Part shown: positions 1 through 8,407 of the stretch, one piece after another
Position numbering within the stretch: position 1 is the stretch's first letter
Layout: the number at the start of each line of letters is the position of its first letter
Source: Pedosphaera sp.
Lineage (GTDB): Bacteria > Verrucomicrobiota > Verrucomicrobiia > Limisphaerales > Pedosphaeraceae
Direction: 5' to 3'
Assembly (NCBI GenBank): GCA_028293325.1
Contig: JAQGPA010000006.1
Location: 1 to 64,000, forward strand
Length of the DNA: 64,000 nucleotides
Made by a program: the position numbers and the translations under genes
Notes under the pieces: model-generated
Told to the model about the DNA's origin: nothing
Databases searched by the model: none
The model's input: the letters and a program-made list of their open reading frames with translations, nothing else

Positions 1-506
1 TGAGCGGCGCGATGCTGCATGTGGATTTTCATGAAGTGGCCGAGGATGAGAAGGTCACGATCAGCGTGCCGGTGGAGAGCACAGGGGAAGCGACCGGCGT
101 GAAGAACAGCGGCGGCGTGCTGGAACACGTGTTGTTCAAAATCAAGGTTCGCGCCTTGCCGAAAGATTTGCCGGAAGTCATCAGCCTGGATGTAAGCAAC
201 CTGGAGATTGGCCAGTCCATTCACATCGGCGACATCAAGCCGCCAGCGAACGTGGAGATTCTGGGCGACAAGCATATTTCAGTCATCGCTGTTGCAGCCG
301 CCATCACCGAAGCGCAGGAAGCTGCCGCTACGGAAGCCGCAACCGGCACCTCCGAAGTGGAAATGATCAAAGAGAAGAAGGAAGATGGCGCAACAGCAGG
401 CGCGGCTCCAGCCAAGGGCGGGGACAAGGCCGCTCCCGCAGCCAAAGGCGCAGCGGCTCCGGCTGCCGAAAAGGGCGGGGAGAAGAAGGCCGAAAAGAAG
501 AAGTAA
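1..506 (+). CDS. rplY: 50S ribosomal protein L25 (general stress protein CTC form), 5' truncated
   Basis: The reading frame is open from the first base of the window, so the N-terminal 5S rRNA-binding part lies upstream. What is visible is the C-terminal beta domain of the long (CTC/TL5) form of L25: an HVDFHEV start typical of the second domain, then the conserved stretch around LPEVISLDVSNLEIG. The last 50 or so residues are a low-complexity Ala/Lys/Glu tail, common in this family. It binds 5S rRNA in the central protuberance of the large subunit. It lies 51 bp upstream of pth, the usual rplY-pth pairing. The ATG at 12 is internal, not a start. Confidence 0.9.
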   Translation, partial: SGAMLHVDFHEVAEDEKVTISVPVESTGEATGVKNSGGVLEHVLFKIKVRALPKDLPEVISLDVSNLEIGQSIHIGDIKPPANVEILGDKHISVIAVAAAITEAQEAAATEAATGTSEVEMIKEKKEDGATAGAAPAKGGDKAAPAAKGAAAPAAEKGGEKKAEKKK

Positions 507-557
507 TTTTTGGGGTGGTGCCCGAGATGGGCATTGGCCACCTAACCGGCCCCGACC

Positions 558-1151
558 ATGGAGAATGTGCGTCTCATTGTCGGTTTGGGAAATCCCGGCG
601 CCAAGTACGCCCGGACGCGGCACAATGTCGGTTTTCAACTGGTCGAGCGGTTGGCCGAACGATGGCGGGCGAGTTGGACGGTCGAGAAGAAATTTCAGTC
701 CGCAGTGGCGCGGGTGGAACGGAACGGTTTGGTGATATTTTTGTGCCGGCCACAGACGTTTATGAACGCGAGTGGCGAGGCGGTAGGGCCGCTGGCGGCA
801 TATTATCGAGTGCCGTTGAGTCAGGTGATGGTGGCCGTGGATGATGCCGATTTGCCGATGGGCGAGATACGCCTGCGGGAACGGGGCAGCAGCGGCGGGC
901 ATCATGGGTTGGAATCGATCGAGCAGCATGTGGGAACGCGGGATTTTGCGCGGCTGCGGATAGGGATCGGGCGGACGGCGGATGGCCGCCGCGAGATAAC
1001 GGATTTTGTTTTGGCGCCGTTCAGCGCGACGGAAACGGTCCTGGTGGACCGGGTTTTGGCGGCGGCGGTGTTGCAGGTAGAATGTTGGCTGGATGCCGGG
1101 ATTGGCAAGGCCATGAGTCAATTTAACGGGGTCGTGAAAGACTCCGGGTAA
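558..1151 (+). CDS. pth: Peptidyl-tRNA hydrolase
   Basis: Cleaves the ester bond of peptidyl-tRNAs that drop off stalled ribosomes, recycling tRNA in the cytoplasm. At 197 residues it has the usual length. The N-terminal motif GLGNPG is followed by RHNVGF with the catalytic His22; FMNASG, the DDADLPMGEIRLR segment with the catalytic Asp, and GSSGGHHGLESI are all present. The ATG at 558 places the first beta strand (VRLIVGLGNPG) exactly where the family has it. It sits between rplY and rpsF and is probably transcribed with both. Confidence 0.97.
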   Translation: MENVRLIVGLGNPGAKYARTRHNVGFQLVERLAERWRASWTVEKKFQSAVARVERNGLVIFLCRPQTFMNASGEAVGPLAAYYRVPLSQVMVAVDDADLPMGEIRLRERGSSGGHHGLESIEQHVGTRDFARLRIGIGRTADGRREITDFVLAPFSATETVLVDRVLAAAVLQVECWLDAGIGKAMSQFNGVVKDSG

Positions 1152-1166
1152 CAAAGGAAAAACTGA

Positions 1167-1481
1167 GTGAAAAGATACGAAGGTTTGTTCATATTGAACA
1201 CGTCGGGCAAAGAAGAAGCCCTGAAGGACACGATTGACAAGTTGTCGGCGGAGATTGCATCGGCCGGCGGCAAGGTGGAAACCGTGCAGAAGATGGACAA
1301 GAAGAATTTTACGCGGGTGGCGGACAAGCGCCATTCGTCCGGATTCTATGTGAACGTGATTTTCGAAAGCCAGCCGGCTGCGATCACCACCTTGCAGAGC
1401 CGCTTCGCCTTGAATAGTGAAGTGTTTCGGGTGATGTTTTCCAAGGCACCGACGCCAAAAGCGGTGGCGGCAGCCAAGTAA
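1167..1481 (+). CDS. rpsF: 30S ribosomal protein S6
   Basis: Primary rRNA-binding protein of the small-subunit platform, normally paired there with S18. The 104-residue product begins KRYEGLFIL, the typical S6 first strand, and has the ferredoxin-like pattern of the family. The start is GTG at 1167, with a purine-rich aaaggaaaaac element just upstream; no ATG would keep the first strand. It ends 8 bp before ssb, so the two are co-transcribed. The gene for its partner S18 is not next to it (see findings). Confidence 0.95.
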   Translation: MKRYEGLFILNTSGKEEALKDTIDKLSAEIASAGGKVETVQKMDKKNFTRVADKRHSSGFYVNVIFESQPAAITTLQSRFALNSEVFRVMFSKAPTPKAVAAAK

Positions 1482-1489
1482 GAGTTTCC

Positions 1490-1945
1490 ATGGCGAATTT
1501 CAACAAAGTCATTCTGGTAGGGAACATAACGCGGGACCCCGAGTTGCGTTATACTTCCAAGGGAATGGCTATTGCCAAAATTGGCATGGCGATCAACCGG
1601 ACTTGGAAGAACGAGGCCGGTGAGAGCAAGGAAGAGGTGACGTTTGTGGACGTGGACGCTTTTGGGCGTCAGGCGGAAACAATTGCTCAATACCTCAAGA
1701 AGGGAAGTCCGCTGATGGTGGAAGGCCGGTTGCGGCTGGATCAATGGGACGACAAGCAAAGCGGGCAGAAACGGTCCCGTTTGGGAGTTGTGCTCGAAGG
1801 TTTCCAATTTCTGGGTAGCGGAACCCGCAGTGAAGGCGGTGGCGGCGGTGAAGCGCCTCGCAGTCGTCCGGTGCCGGCAGCTTCGAAGAACGAAAGTCCC
1901 GAGGCCGATGGGCCTCCGCCGGAAGACGACGATGTGCCATTCTGA
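1490..1945 (+). CDS. ssb: Single-stranded DNA-binding protein
   Basis: Coats single-stranded DNA during replication, recombination and repair, and recruits partner enzymes by its C-terminal tip. The 151-residue product has an OB fold of about 105 residues beginning NKVILVGNITRDPELRYT, a Gly/Pro/Ser-rich linker, and the acidic tip DDDVPF expected for binding exonuclease I, RecO and similar partners. It lies between rpsF and rplI, the standard rpsF-ssb neighbourhood. Confidence 0.97.
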   Translation: MANFNKVILVGNITRDPELRYTSKGMAIAKIGMAINRTWKNEAGESKEEVTFVDVDAFGRQAETIAQYLKKGSPLMVEGRLRLDQWDDKQSGQKRSRLGVVLEGFQFLGSGTRSEGGGGGEAPRSRPVPAASKNESPEADGPPPEDDDVPF

Positions 1946-2005
1946 CCGGCCGATCCCCCCGGTTTCTTTTCAATTTGACACTTAACTTTTAAAAACATTT
2001 TTTGT

Positions 2006-2644
2006 ATGCCAAAAACTGAAGTCATCCTCACTCATAACATCGTTGGTCTGGGCGCCGAGTCCGATCAGGTCAAAGTAGCCGCCGGCTACGCACGTAATTA
2101 TTTATTTCCCCAAGGTCTGGCGATTCCGCTGACTGGCGCGAACAAGCGCCGCTTGGAAGTGCTGAAGCAACGCCGCGCCGAAAGGGAAGCGGACGAGCTG
2201 AACCACATGAATGATCTGTCCCGCAGCCTGTCCAAATTGACCGCGGTTATCGCCGTCAAGACGGGTGATGATGGCAAGATGTTCGGTTCCGTGACCTCTG
2301 GCGCGATTGCCGACCAGCTTAAGACGCAATTTGATGTGTCACTGGACAAGAAGAAGATTCATTTGCAAGAGCCGATTCGCACGCTGGGCGAACACGAAGT
2401 TGAATTGCGCTTGCATCATGATGTGGTGACCAAGCTGAAGGTGCGCGTGGAAAGCATCAATCCGGCGCCAGCAGTCGTGGAAGCGCCCGCTTTCGACCGG
2501 AGAGATGACAGAACCGAAAAGCGCGGTGGCCGTCGTACCGAACGCGCCGAAGCTGCTCCCGTAGTGGAAAAGACTGAAAAGGCCGGCAAGGCGGAAAAGC
2601 CCGAGCGGAAGCCGCGCGCAACGAAAGCTGAGAAAGCGGAATAA
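2006..2644 (+). CDS. rplI: 50S ribosomal protein L9 with extended C-terminus
   Basis: Large-subunit protein at the base of the L1 stalk that helps hold the reading frame. The N-terminal rRNA-binding domain is clear: VILTHNIVGLGAESDQVKVAAGYARNYL contains the L9 signature. The connecting helix and C-terminal domain follow to about residue 150. The protein is 212 residues, against about 150 usually; the extra 60 are a charged Glu/Lys/Ala/Arg tail. It is the last gene of the plus-strand cluster and is followed by a strong terminator. Confidence 0.96.
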   Translation: MPKTEVILTHNIVGLGAESDQVKVAAGYARNYLFPQGLAIPLTGANKRRLEVLKQRRAEREADELNHMNDLSRSLSKLTAVIAVKTGDDGKMFGSVTSGAIADQLKTQFDVSLDKKKIHLQEPIRTLGEHEVELRLHHDVVTKLKVRVESINPAPAVVEAPAFDRRDDRTEKRGGRRTERAEAAPVVEKTEKAGKAEKPERKPRATKAEKAE

Positions 2645-2671
2645 CGCAATCCATCCAGTTTTTAATTTACC

Positions 2672-2704
2672 AGGCAGGCCACCGTGGCCTGCCTTTTTCT
2701 TTAT
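2672..2704 (+). terminator. Rho-independent terminator after rplI
   Basis: A perfect 10-bp stem (AGGCAGGCCA / TGGCCTGCCT) with a 3-nt CCG loop is followed directly by TTTTCTTTATTTT. It ends the plus-strand rplY-rplI cluster. On the minus strand no T tract follows the stem, so it is not an efficient terminator for the converging Bat operon. Confidence 0.9.
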
Positions 2705-2723
2705 TTTGGACAGTATTTGTGGC

Positions 2724-4712
2724 CTACCAATTCTTGAAGGAATGGTTCGGGCTGGGCTGCTGGTTAGGAGAGGCGAGCCGTAGGACCTGGTCATCACCTT
2801 TTTGAGCGTCCAAAAGTTGTTGTGCCTGCTTGGGAGTCATTTGGCCGGCGGCCATGGCGGCGGCTTCGCGCTCGGCGTCCTCCTGTGATTTGTCCTTATC
2901 CTTGGAATCACCGGACTGGTTTTGCGCATCCTGCTTCTGCTTTTCGGCCTGGTCTTTTTTGTTTTGCGCCTGTGACTGTTGGTCTTGCTTTTGGTCCTGT
3001 TTGTCCTTGTCGGACTGCTTTTGGTCCTGCTTTTGATTCCGGGCTTGGGAATCTTGCTTCGGTTGGGACGAATCCTGATTCGATTGTTGTTGTTGGTCTT
3101 GCGGCTGCTGGTTCTGGTCTTTGTTGGAATCGTTCTGTGATTGGCCTTGCTGGTTTTGATCCTTCTTATCGTTGGACTTGTCCTTGGATTGATCCGGTTT
3201 CTGTTGTTGCTGCTGCTTTTTAAGTTCTTCCAATTGCTGATGTACGTATTCTTTGTTGAAACCGGCATCAGCATCCTGCTGGTTCAATTTTAGAGCGCAA
3301 TCATACTTGTTGGTGGCGTTTTCCCAGAGCGCCTGTTTTTTTGCAGGATCAGATTCCTGCTGGCCGAGACGGTAAAGCGCATTGCCCAGGTTGTAGTAGG
3401 CGCGTTGCTGCAATTGCAAATCCTGCGAGGACAGGGCCTGATTGAGTTGATTGGTGGCTTCGGTCAGTTGACGACTCTGATATGCCGCGGTGCCGGCGTT
3501 GAAGTGGAGGCGGGGATCATCCTTTTTTCTTTCGAGCGCCTGGTTGTATTCCTTGAGCGCCTCTTCGTATTTGCCCTGGTTATATTCATGCAGGGCACTG
3601 GAAGTGCTGCCGAGCGCAACCGTGGGCAAGGCCAGGAGCAAAAGGAGCGCAACCGTTTCGGTCAAGGCACCCGTGGTTACGGGAGTGGCGGCGGATGCTG
3701 CCGAGCGTTTGCGCTTGCGATCGGGCAGGAACATTTCCAGCAACAAGAGCGCGATGGCCAGTCCAACGAACCAATGAAACCGTTCGTGGTAACGGCGCAG
3801 CAATTTGGAGGAGTTGGTGGATTTTGGCAGCGGGGCCAAGCCGCGTTCGTAAAGTGTGTCCATCGTTTTGGTGCCGCGCAAAGGAAGGTAGAAGCCGCCC
3901 GCAGCACCAGCGATATCCTGGAGCAGAGTCTCGTTCAGACGAGAGGTGACGGGATTGCCGGCTTCATCACGAATGTAATCGACGCGGCCGCGTTCGTCCT
4001 GGACGCGCAGTTTTTCGCCTTCGGGGTTGCCAATGCCGACGGTAAAGATCCGCATGCCTTCCTTAGCGGCATTTTCGGCAGCTTTGACTGCCCCACCATC
4101 GTGGTCTTCGCCATCGGTGAAAAGAACGAGCACCTTATGATTATCGCCCTCGTCCTTAAATGCAGTTTGGGCAGTGTCGATGGCTTCGGCGAGGGCGGTA
4201 CCGCCTTGGGAAATAGTTTTAGTATCAAGGGAATCGACACTTTGACCGAACGCGGCGTCATCGAGTGTGAGCGGACATTGCATGAAGGCCGTGCCGGCAA
4301 ATGCGATCAGGCCAAGGCGGTCCGTCTTGGAACGGCGCATGAGATCCATGGCGGCAAGCTTCGCGCGGGTCAGGCGATTGGGCGGAAAATCCTCAGCGAG
4401 CATGCTGTTGGAAGTGTCGATGGCGATGATAATGTCCAGGCCGCGTTGTTTGGCTTCCTCCATGGTGAAACCCCATTGCGGACGCGCAAGTGATATGATG
4501 AGGAGAGCCACCGCAGCCACCAGCAGGACCAGGCGTAGCTTTTGGCGACTGGGGGAGACGCCGACTTTCAAGGTCCCCAACAGGCGGGCAGAGATGAATT
4601 GGGTGATGAGTTGCTCACGTTTGCGCCAGGCCCACCATAGAAACAGCACGAGCGGCGGAATGACGATTAGCAACAGCCAGAGCATTTGCGGCGCGGCGAA
4701 ATTGAAGTTCAT
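2724..4712 (-). CDS. Membrane VWA-TPR protein, BatB-BatC fusion
   Basis: Last gene of the Bat/MoxR operon. The 662-residue product combines two proteins that are separate in Bacteroides-type bat operons. Residues 1-330 are BatB-like: membrane segments near 12-28 and 60-76, a von Willebrand factor A domain with an intact MIDAS motif DTSNS at 99-103, and another membrane segment near 313-330. A further hydrophobic segment near 355-372 leads into TPR repeats (about 375-480), as in BatC. From about residue 495 comes a long Gln/Lys/Asp/Ser low-complexity region. The start overlaps the batA stop as ATGA, implying translational coupling. The family is linked to envelope stress tolerance and complex assembly with MoxR ATPases; its exact job here is unknown. 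Confidence 0.88.
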   Translation of the reverse strand: MNFNFAAPQMLWLLLIVIPPLVLFLWWAWRKREQLITQFISARLLGTLKVGVSPSRQKLRLVLLVAAVALLIISLARPQWGFTMEEAKQRGLDIIIAIDTSNSMLAEDFPPNRLTRAKLAAMDLMRRSKTDRLGLIAFAGTAFMQCPLTLDDAAFGQSVDSLDTKTISQGGTALAEAIDTAQTAFKDEGDNHKVLVLFTDGEDHDGGAVKAAENAAKEGMRIFTVGIGNPEGEKLRVQDERGRVDYIRDEAGNPVTSRLNETLLQDIAGAAGGFYLPLRGTKTMDTLYERGLAPLPKSTNSSKLLRRYHERFHWFVGLAIALLLLEMFLPDRKRKRSAASAATPVTTGALTETVALLLLLALPTVALGSTSSALHEYNQGKYEEALKEYNQALERKKDDPRLHFNAGTAAYQSRQLTEATNQLNQALSSQDLQLQQRAYYNLGNALYRLGQQESDPAKKQALWENATNKYDCALKLNQQDADAGFNKEYVHQQLEELKKQQQQQKPDQSKDKSNDKKDQNQQGQSQNDSNKDQNQQPQDQQQQSNQDSSQPKQDSQARNQKQDQKQSDKDKQDQKQDQQSQAQNKKDQAEKQKQDAQNQSGDSKDKDKSQEDAEREAAAMAAGQMTPKQAQQLLDAQKGDDQVLRLASPNQQPSPNHSFKNW

Positions 4713-5716
4713 GGCAGCTTCCTCCAGATCGTGTGGCTGAGAATGGTTTCGAGCAACAGCAGAAACATGCCCGGCACGATGGCCCAGGAATACAGTTCCT
4801 GATAATAGGTAAACTTTTTGACCTCGGCATCGGTCTTCTCCAGCCGGTCGATGTCAGCGTAGATTTTTTGAAGCGTGTCGGTGCTGTCCGCCCGATAATA
4901 TTTTCCGCCGGTTTTATCAGCGATGGCAGTGAGGGTCTTTTCATCCACGTCCGCTGGAATTTGTTGATACATCTTCTGGCCGAACATATCGGTGCCAACA
5001 GGTATTTTCGCCACACCGCGGCCGCCGACGCCGATGGTATAGACTTTAATACCCAAGGCTTCAGCGGCATCGGCGGCAGTAAGAGGCGGCACCTTGCCGG
5101 CATTGTTCTGGCCGTCGGTCATGAGGATGACGATTTTGCTTTTTGATTTGAGATCGCGCAAGCGGTTCATGGCAGTGGCCAGGGCCGAACCAATAGCGGT
5201 TTGATTTTGGTTGATGACGCCGATTTCCATGCGTTCAAGGTTCTGGAGCAGGAAGTCGTGATCGAGCGTCGGAGGGACGGCGACGAACGCCTGACTGGCA
5301 AAGACTACAAGGCCAAGCCGATCACTGAATCGCTTGTTGATGAATTTTTTCAAAACATCCTTGGCAATAATGACGCGGTTTGCTTGCTGGCCGTTCAAGG
5401 TGAAACCTTCATCCTCGGCAGCCATGCTGCCGGAGAGGTCGAGGGCGATGACGATGTCCACGCCGCTGGCGTTGACTTTGGTTTCGCTATGGGTGAAGCG
5501 AGGCTGGGCGAGGGCACAGATGAAGAGGGCAAGAGCGAGCCAGCGAAGTTTCGGCAAAATGTTGCCCGCACTGGAACGGGTGATACCGATAATACCTTTG
5601 ACCAGCTGAACGGAAGAGTAAAGGAAGGCGGGTTGACGGCCACGCTTGCCTTTAAACCAGGCCAGCACCGGCAACAGCAGGAGCAAGAGCAACAAATATG
5701 GATGGGCGAAAGTCAT
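4709..5716 (-). CDS. batA: BatA-like membrane protein with VWA domain
   Basis: The 335-residue protein has an N-terminal hydrophobic anchor (about 5-20), a second membrane segment (about 56-70), a VWA domain with MIDAS motif DLSGS at 93-97, and a C-terminal membrane segment near 308-326. This is the BatA architecture: a metal-dependent adhesion-type domain held at the membrane face. Its start overlaps the stop of the preceding gene and its stop overlaps the start of the BatB-BatC fusion, so all three should be translated together. MoxR-type ATPases are thought to act on such VWA proteins; the client is unknown. Confidence 0.9.
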   Translation of the reverse strand: MTFAHPYLLLLLLLLPVLAWFKGKRGRQPAFLYSSVQLVKGIIGITRSSAGNILPKLRWLALALFICALAQPRFTHSETKVNASGVDIVIALDLSGSMAAEDEGFTLNGQQANRVIIAKDVLKKFINKRFSDRLGLVVFASQAFVAVPPTLDHDFLLQNLERMEIGVINQNQTAIGSALATAMNRLRDLKSKSKIVILMTDGQNNAGKVPPLTAADAAEALGIKVYTIGVGGRGVAKIPVGTDMFGQKMYQQIPADVDEKTLTAIADKTGGKYYRADSTDTLQKIYADIDRLEKTDAEVKKFTYYQELYSWAIVPGMFLLLLETILSHTIWRKLP

Positions 5717-6288
5717 GACGTGACGGTATCGGAAGCAGCATCGGAAGAGGGAGCGGGCTGTGGTTCGGTTTCGTCAATGAGGCGCAGAGCGGAGCCGTGC
5801 AGCGCCTGGAGTTCCGGCAATCCCGGTTCGTAGCGGGCAAATTTTACCATGTCGCAGACGGCGAGAAATTCCCCGAGGCTTTGTTTTTGGTCAGGCAACA
5901 ATAAATTGGACGCCGACAACTCGTGCAGGAATTCTTCGGTGGTGCGTTCCGGCGCGTGGAAGTTGAAACGTTCTTCAAGATAGAGCCGGATGGTATCTGA
6001 GACTGTGATGCAGAAGGGACGCGGTTGGGCAATAAGGGCAAGGGCTTCCTGCAATTTCAGGCGCGCGCGCGTCTGGGGCGGAATAACGGGAACCAGCACC
6101 GGTTCGTCCGCTTTGCGCCGCCAATATTGCCAGGCAAACCACGCGGCAGCGGCCAGCATAATCAGACCGATGCCCACCCAGACCCAGATCCAAAAGTTCG
6201 GAATGGCGACCGGCGGCTTAAGGCCGCGGATGTCATTGGCGTTGGTGACTGCGCCAGCTTGAGTGAAAGCGGGAGAATTGGTTTTCAT
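5713..6288 (-). CDS. DUF4381-like single-pass membrane protein of the Bat operon
   Basis: The 191-residue protein has one clear membrane segment (about residues 32-54, WIWVWVGIGLIMLAAAAWF region) followed by a cytoplasmic helical domain with the conserved pattern DTIRLYLEERFNFHAPERTTEEFL. This matches the small protein usually found between the DUF58 and VWA genes of MoxR operons (DUF4381-type). The stop overlaps the batA start by 4 bp and its own start overlaps the DUF58 stop by 4 bp. Function is not known beyond this association; the family call is from memory of the pattern. Confidence 0.75.
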   Translation of the reverse strand: MKTNSPAFTQAGAVTNANDIRGLKPPVAIPNFWIWVWVGIGLIMLAAAAWFAWQYWRRKADEPVLVPVIPPQTRARLKLQEALALIAQPRPFCITVSDTIRLYLEERFNFHAPERTTEEFLHELSASNLLLPDQKQSLGEFLAVCDMVKFARYEPGLPELQALHGSALRLIDETEPQPAPSSDAASDTVTS

Positions 6289-7244
6289 CCGTGCAGGCGG
6301 CGTTTTTCGCGGGTTTCAAAGAAGCGACCCAAGGCCGAAGCGTAAGGCACATCGGTGCGCAACTGGATGGCATCAATGTTGGCGGAGCGAAATACGCGTC
6401 GCAATTGGGCCTGAGATTTTTGTTGTCGTTCCGCAAAGGCGGCGCGTTTGCGGGCGTCGCCGGTGTTCACTTCCACGACCTCGCCGGTTTCGGCGTCTTT
6501 GAGCACGAGGCGGCCCAGTGGGGGCAATTCCAGTTCGTACCGGTCGGTGATCTGAATGGCAACGAGATCATGGCGGCGGTTGGCCTGGCGGAGTGCGGTG
6601 AATGAGGCTTGGGCCAGCGACTGGGGCAGCATTAAGCTTGATTGACGGCGAGGCGCCGCGGGATCGCGTTGGTCGGTGATGTTTTGGCCGAGGAAATCGG
6701 AGACGACAACGGCGATAGATTTGTGAGGGGTGACGCGGGTCAGGAATTCCAGGGCATGATTCAGATTGGTGCCACGCTTTTTGGGTTCAAAGAAAAGAAT
6801 CTCGCGAATCACGCGCAGGACGTGACGCCGACCTTTGCGGGGCGGGATGAATTTTTCCACATCCTCGGTGAAGAGAATGAGACCAACTTTGTCATTGTTA
6901 CGAATGGCGGAAAAGGCGAGGACGGAGGCGATTTCGGCGGCGAGCTCGCGTTTGGATTGTTCGCCAGAACCAAAAAGGCCGGAACCGCTCAAGTCAACGA
7001 CCAGCATGAGGGTGAGTTCACGTTCCTCAACAAATTTTTTGACGAAAGGGTGATTCATCCGAGCGGTGACGTTCCAATCAATGGCGCGGACTTCGTCGCC
7101 AGGCTGATACTCGCGAACCTCCTCGAAGTTCATCCCCTGACCTTTGAAAACGCTGTGGTACTGGCCGGCAAGTGTTTCGCTCACGAGTCGCTTGGTGCGC
7201 AACTCGATCTGGCGGATTTTTTTAAGGATTTCGCGGGGGATCAT
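6285..7244 (-). CDS. DUF58 domain protein of the MoxR/Bat operon
   Basis: Cytoplasmic protein of 319 residues with the DUF58 signature in order: LAGQYHSVFKGQGMNFEE, then YQPGDEVRAIDWN near residue 48, then a VWA-like fold beginning LMLVVDLSGSGLFG. DUF58 proteins accompany MoxR ATPases in most bacterial phyla and are thought to link the ATPase to the membrane VWA proteins. It is encoded 63 bp downstream of moxR and overlaps the next gene by 4 bp. Confidence 0.92.
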   Translation of the reverse strand: MIPREILKKIRQIELRTKRLVSETLAGQYHSVFKGQGMNFEEVREYQPGDEVRAIDWNVTARMNHPFVKKFVEERELTLMLVVDLSGSGLFGSGEQSKRELAAEIASVLAFSAIRNNDKVGLILFTEDVEKFIPPRKGRRHVLRVIREILFFEPKKRGTNLNHALEFLTRVTPHKSIAVVVSDFLGQNITDQRDPAAPRRQSSLMLPQSLAQASFTALRQANRRHDLVAIQITDRYELELPPLGRLVLKDAETGEVVEVNTGDARKRAAFAERQQKSQAQLRRVFRSANIDAIQLRTDVPYASALGRFFETREKRRLHG

Positions 7245-7307
7245 GCGACAAGTATGACCAATGCGCTTTCAGGAGCTTCGGTTTAACAATAATGACCGAA
7301 ACGCACT

Positions 7308-8297
7308 TCAAGGCACCGGCAGTTCATCAAAAATCTTTTGGATGACGGTTTCGCTGGTTTTGTCCTCGGCTTCGGCTTCGTAGGTGATGGTGACGCGGTG
7401 GCGGAGGACGTCCATGCCGATGCTTTTGACATCCTGCGGGGTGACGTAACCGCGTCCGCGAAGGAAGGCATGGGCTTTGGCAGCCAGGGTGAGAGCGATG
7501 GTGGCGCGGGGTGAAGCGCCAAGTTGAATGAAATCCTTGAGTTGAATTTTGTAAGACTCAGGTTCGCGCGTGGCGCAGACGAGGTCCACGATATAATCCT
7601 TCACCTTGTCATCTATATAGATGTCATTGATAACGCGGCGGGCCTCCATGATTTGCTGGGGCGTAACTACGGCACTCGCTTTGGGGAGATTCGTGGTGTG
7701 GGCCATGAGGTCGAGAATTTGACGCTCTTCGGCCTTGGAGGGATACCCGATCTTGAGCTTGAGCATGAAGCGGTCAATCTGGGCCTCGGGAAGAGGGTAG
7801 GTGCCTTCCTGTTCGATGGGGTTCTGCGTAGCGAGCACCAGGAACGGTTCCTCAAGTTTGAAGGTTTGATCGCCGATGGTGACCTGCTTTTCCTGCATGG
7901 CTTCGAGCAAGGCGCTCTGGACCTTGGCTGGGGCGCGGTTGATTTCATCAGCCAGAACGAGATTGGCAAAGATGGGGCCGCGGCGAGTGGTAAAGCTGCC
8001 CGATTGGGGGTTGTAAATCTGGGTGCCAATGACATCGGCCGGGAGCATGTCCGGGGTGAATTGCAAGCGTGAGAATCTAACACTAAGACACGCGGCTAAG
8101 GACTTGACTGATAATGTCTTAGCTAACCCTGGGACGCCCTCCAAAAGGACGTGGCCATTGGCCAGCAAGCCGATGGTAAGGCGTTCGACCAGATAGGTTT
8201 GGCCGATGACGACTTTGCCGATTTCATTGAATAAAGGCCGCACAAAGGCACTGGCCTCCTGCACGGCCGCGTTAATGGCACTGATTCCTGTATTCAT
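7308..8297 (-). CDS. moxR: MoxR-family AAA+ ATPase
   Basis: First gene of the operon; 329 residues, normal for the family. Walker A is GVPGLAKT near residue 54, Walker B is LVLADEINRAP, sensor 1 lies in LATQNPIEQEGTYPLPEAQ, and the arginine-finger region and C-terminal lid (ASPRATIAL, AKAHAFLRGRGYVTPQDV) are intact. MoxR proteins act as chaperones that activate or assemble partner complexes. Context with DUF58 and VWA proteins points to an envelope-associated function. It is divergent from the sensor kinase gene starting at 8408, leaving a 110-bp shared promoter region. Confidence 0.95.
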   Translation of the reverse strand: MNTGISAINAAVQEASAFVRPLFNEIGKVVIGQTYLVERLTIGLLANGHVLLEGVPGLAKTLSVKSLAACLSVRFSRLQFTPDMLPADVIGTQIYNPQSGSFTTRRGPIFANLVLADEINRAPAKVQSALLEAMQEKQVTIGDQTFKLEEPFLVLATQNPIEQEGTYPLPEAQIDRFMLKLKIGYPSKAEERQILDLMAHTTNLPKASAVVTPQQIMEARRVINDIYIDDKVKDYIVDLVCATREPESYKIQLKDFIQLGASPRATIALTLAAKAHAFLRGRGYVTPQDVKSIGMDVLRHRVTITYEAEAEDKTSETVIQKIFDELPVP

Positions 8298-8407
8298 TGT
8301 TATAACGGATGTTACTCAGGCATCGACAAAAAACGAGAAAATCCGTTCAGACAAAAGTATATGGACGGAGGAGGGGTTTCTAGCACATAACCTGCTGTAA
8401 ACGGTAT

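Noticed and set aside
279-1334. Long open frame of about 350 codons on the minus strand opposite pth and rpsF
   Set aside because: Arg/His/Pro-rich shadow translation of well-supported plus-strand genes; no family features.
3405-4493. 362-codon plus-strand frame opposite the BatB-BatC fusion
   Set aside because: Shadow frame of a protein with a clear VWA domain.
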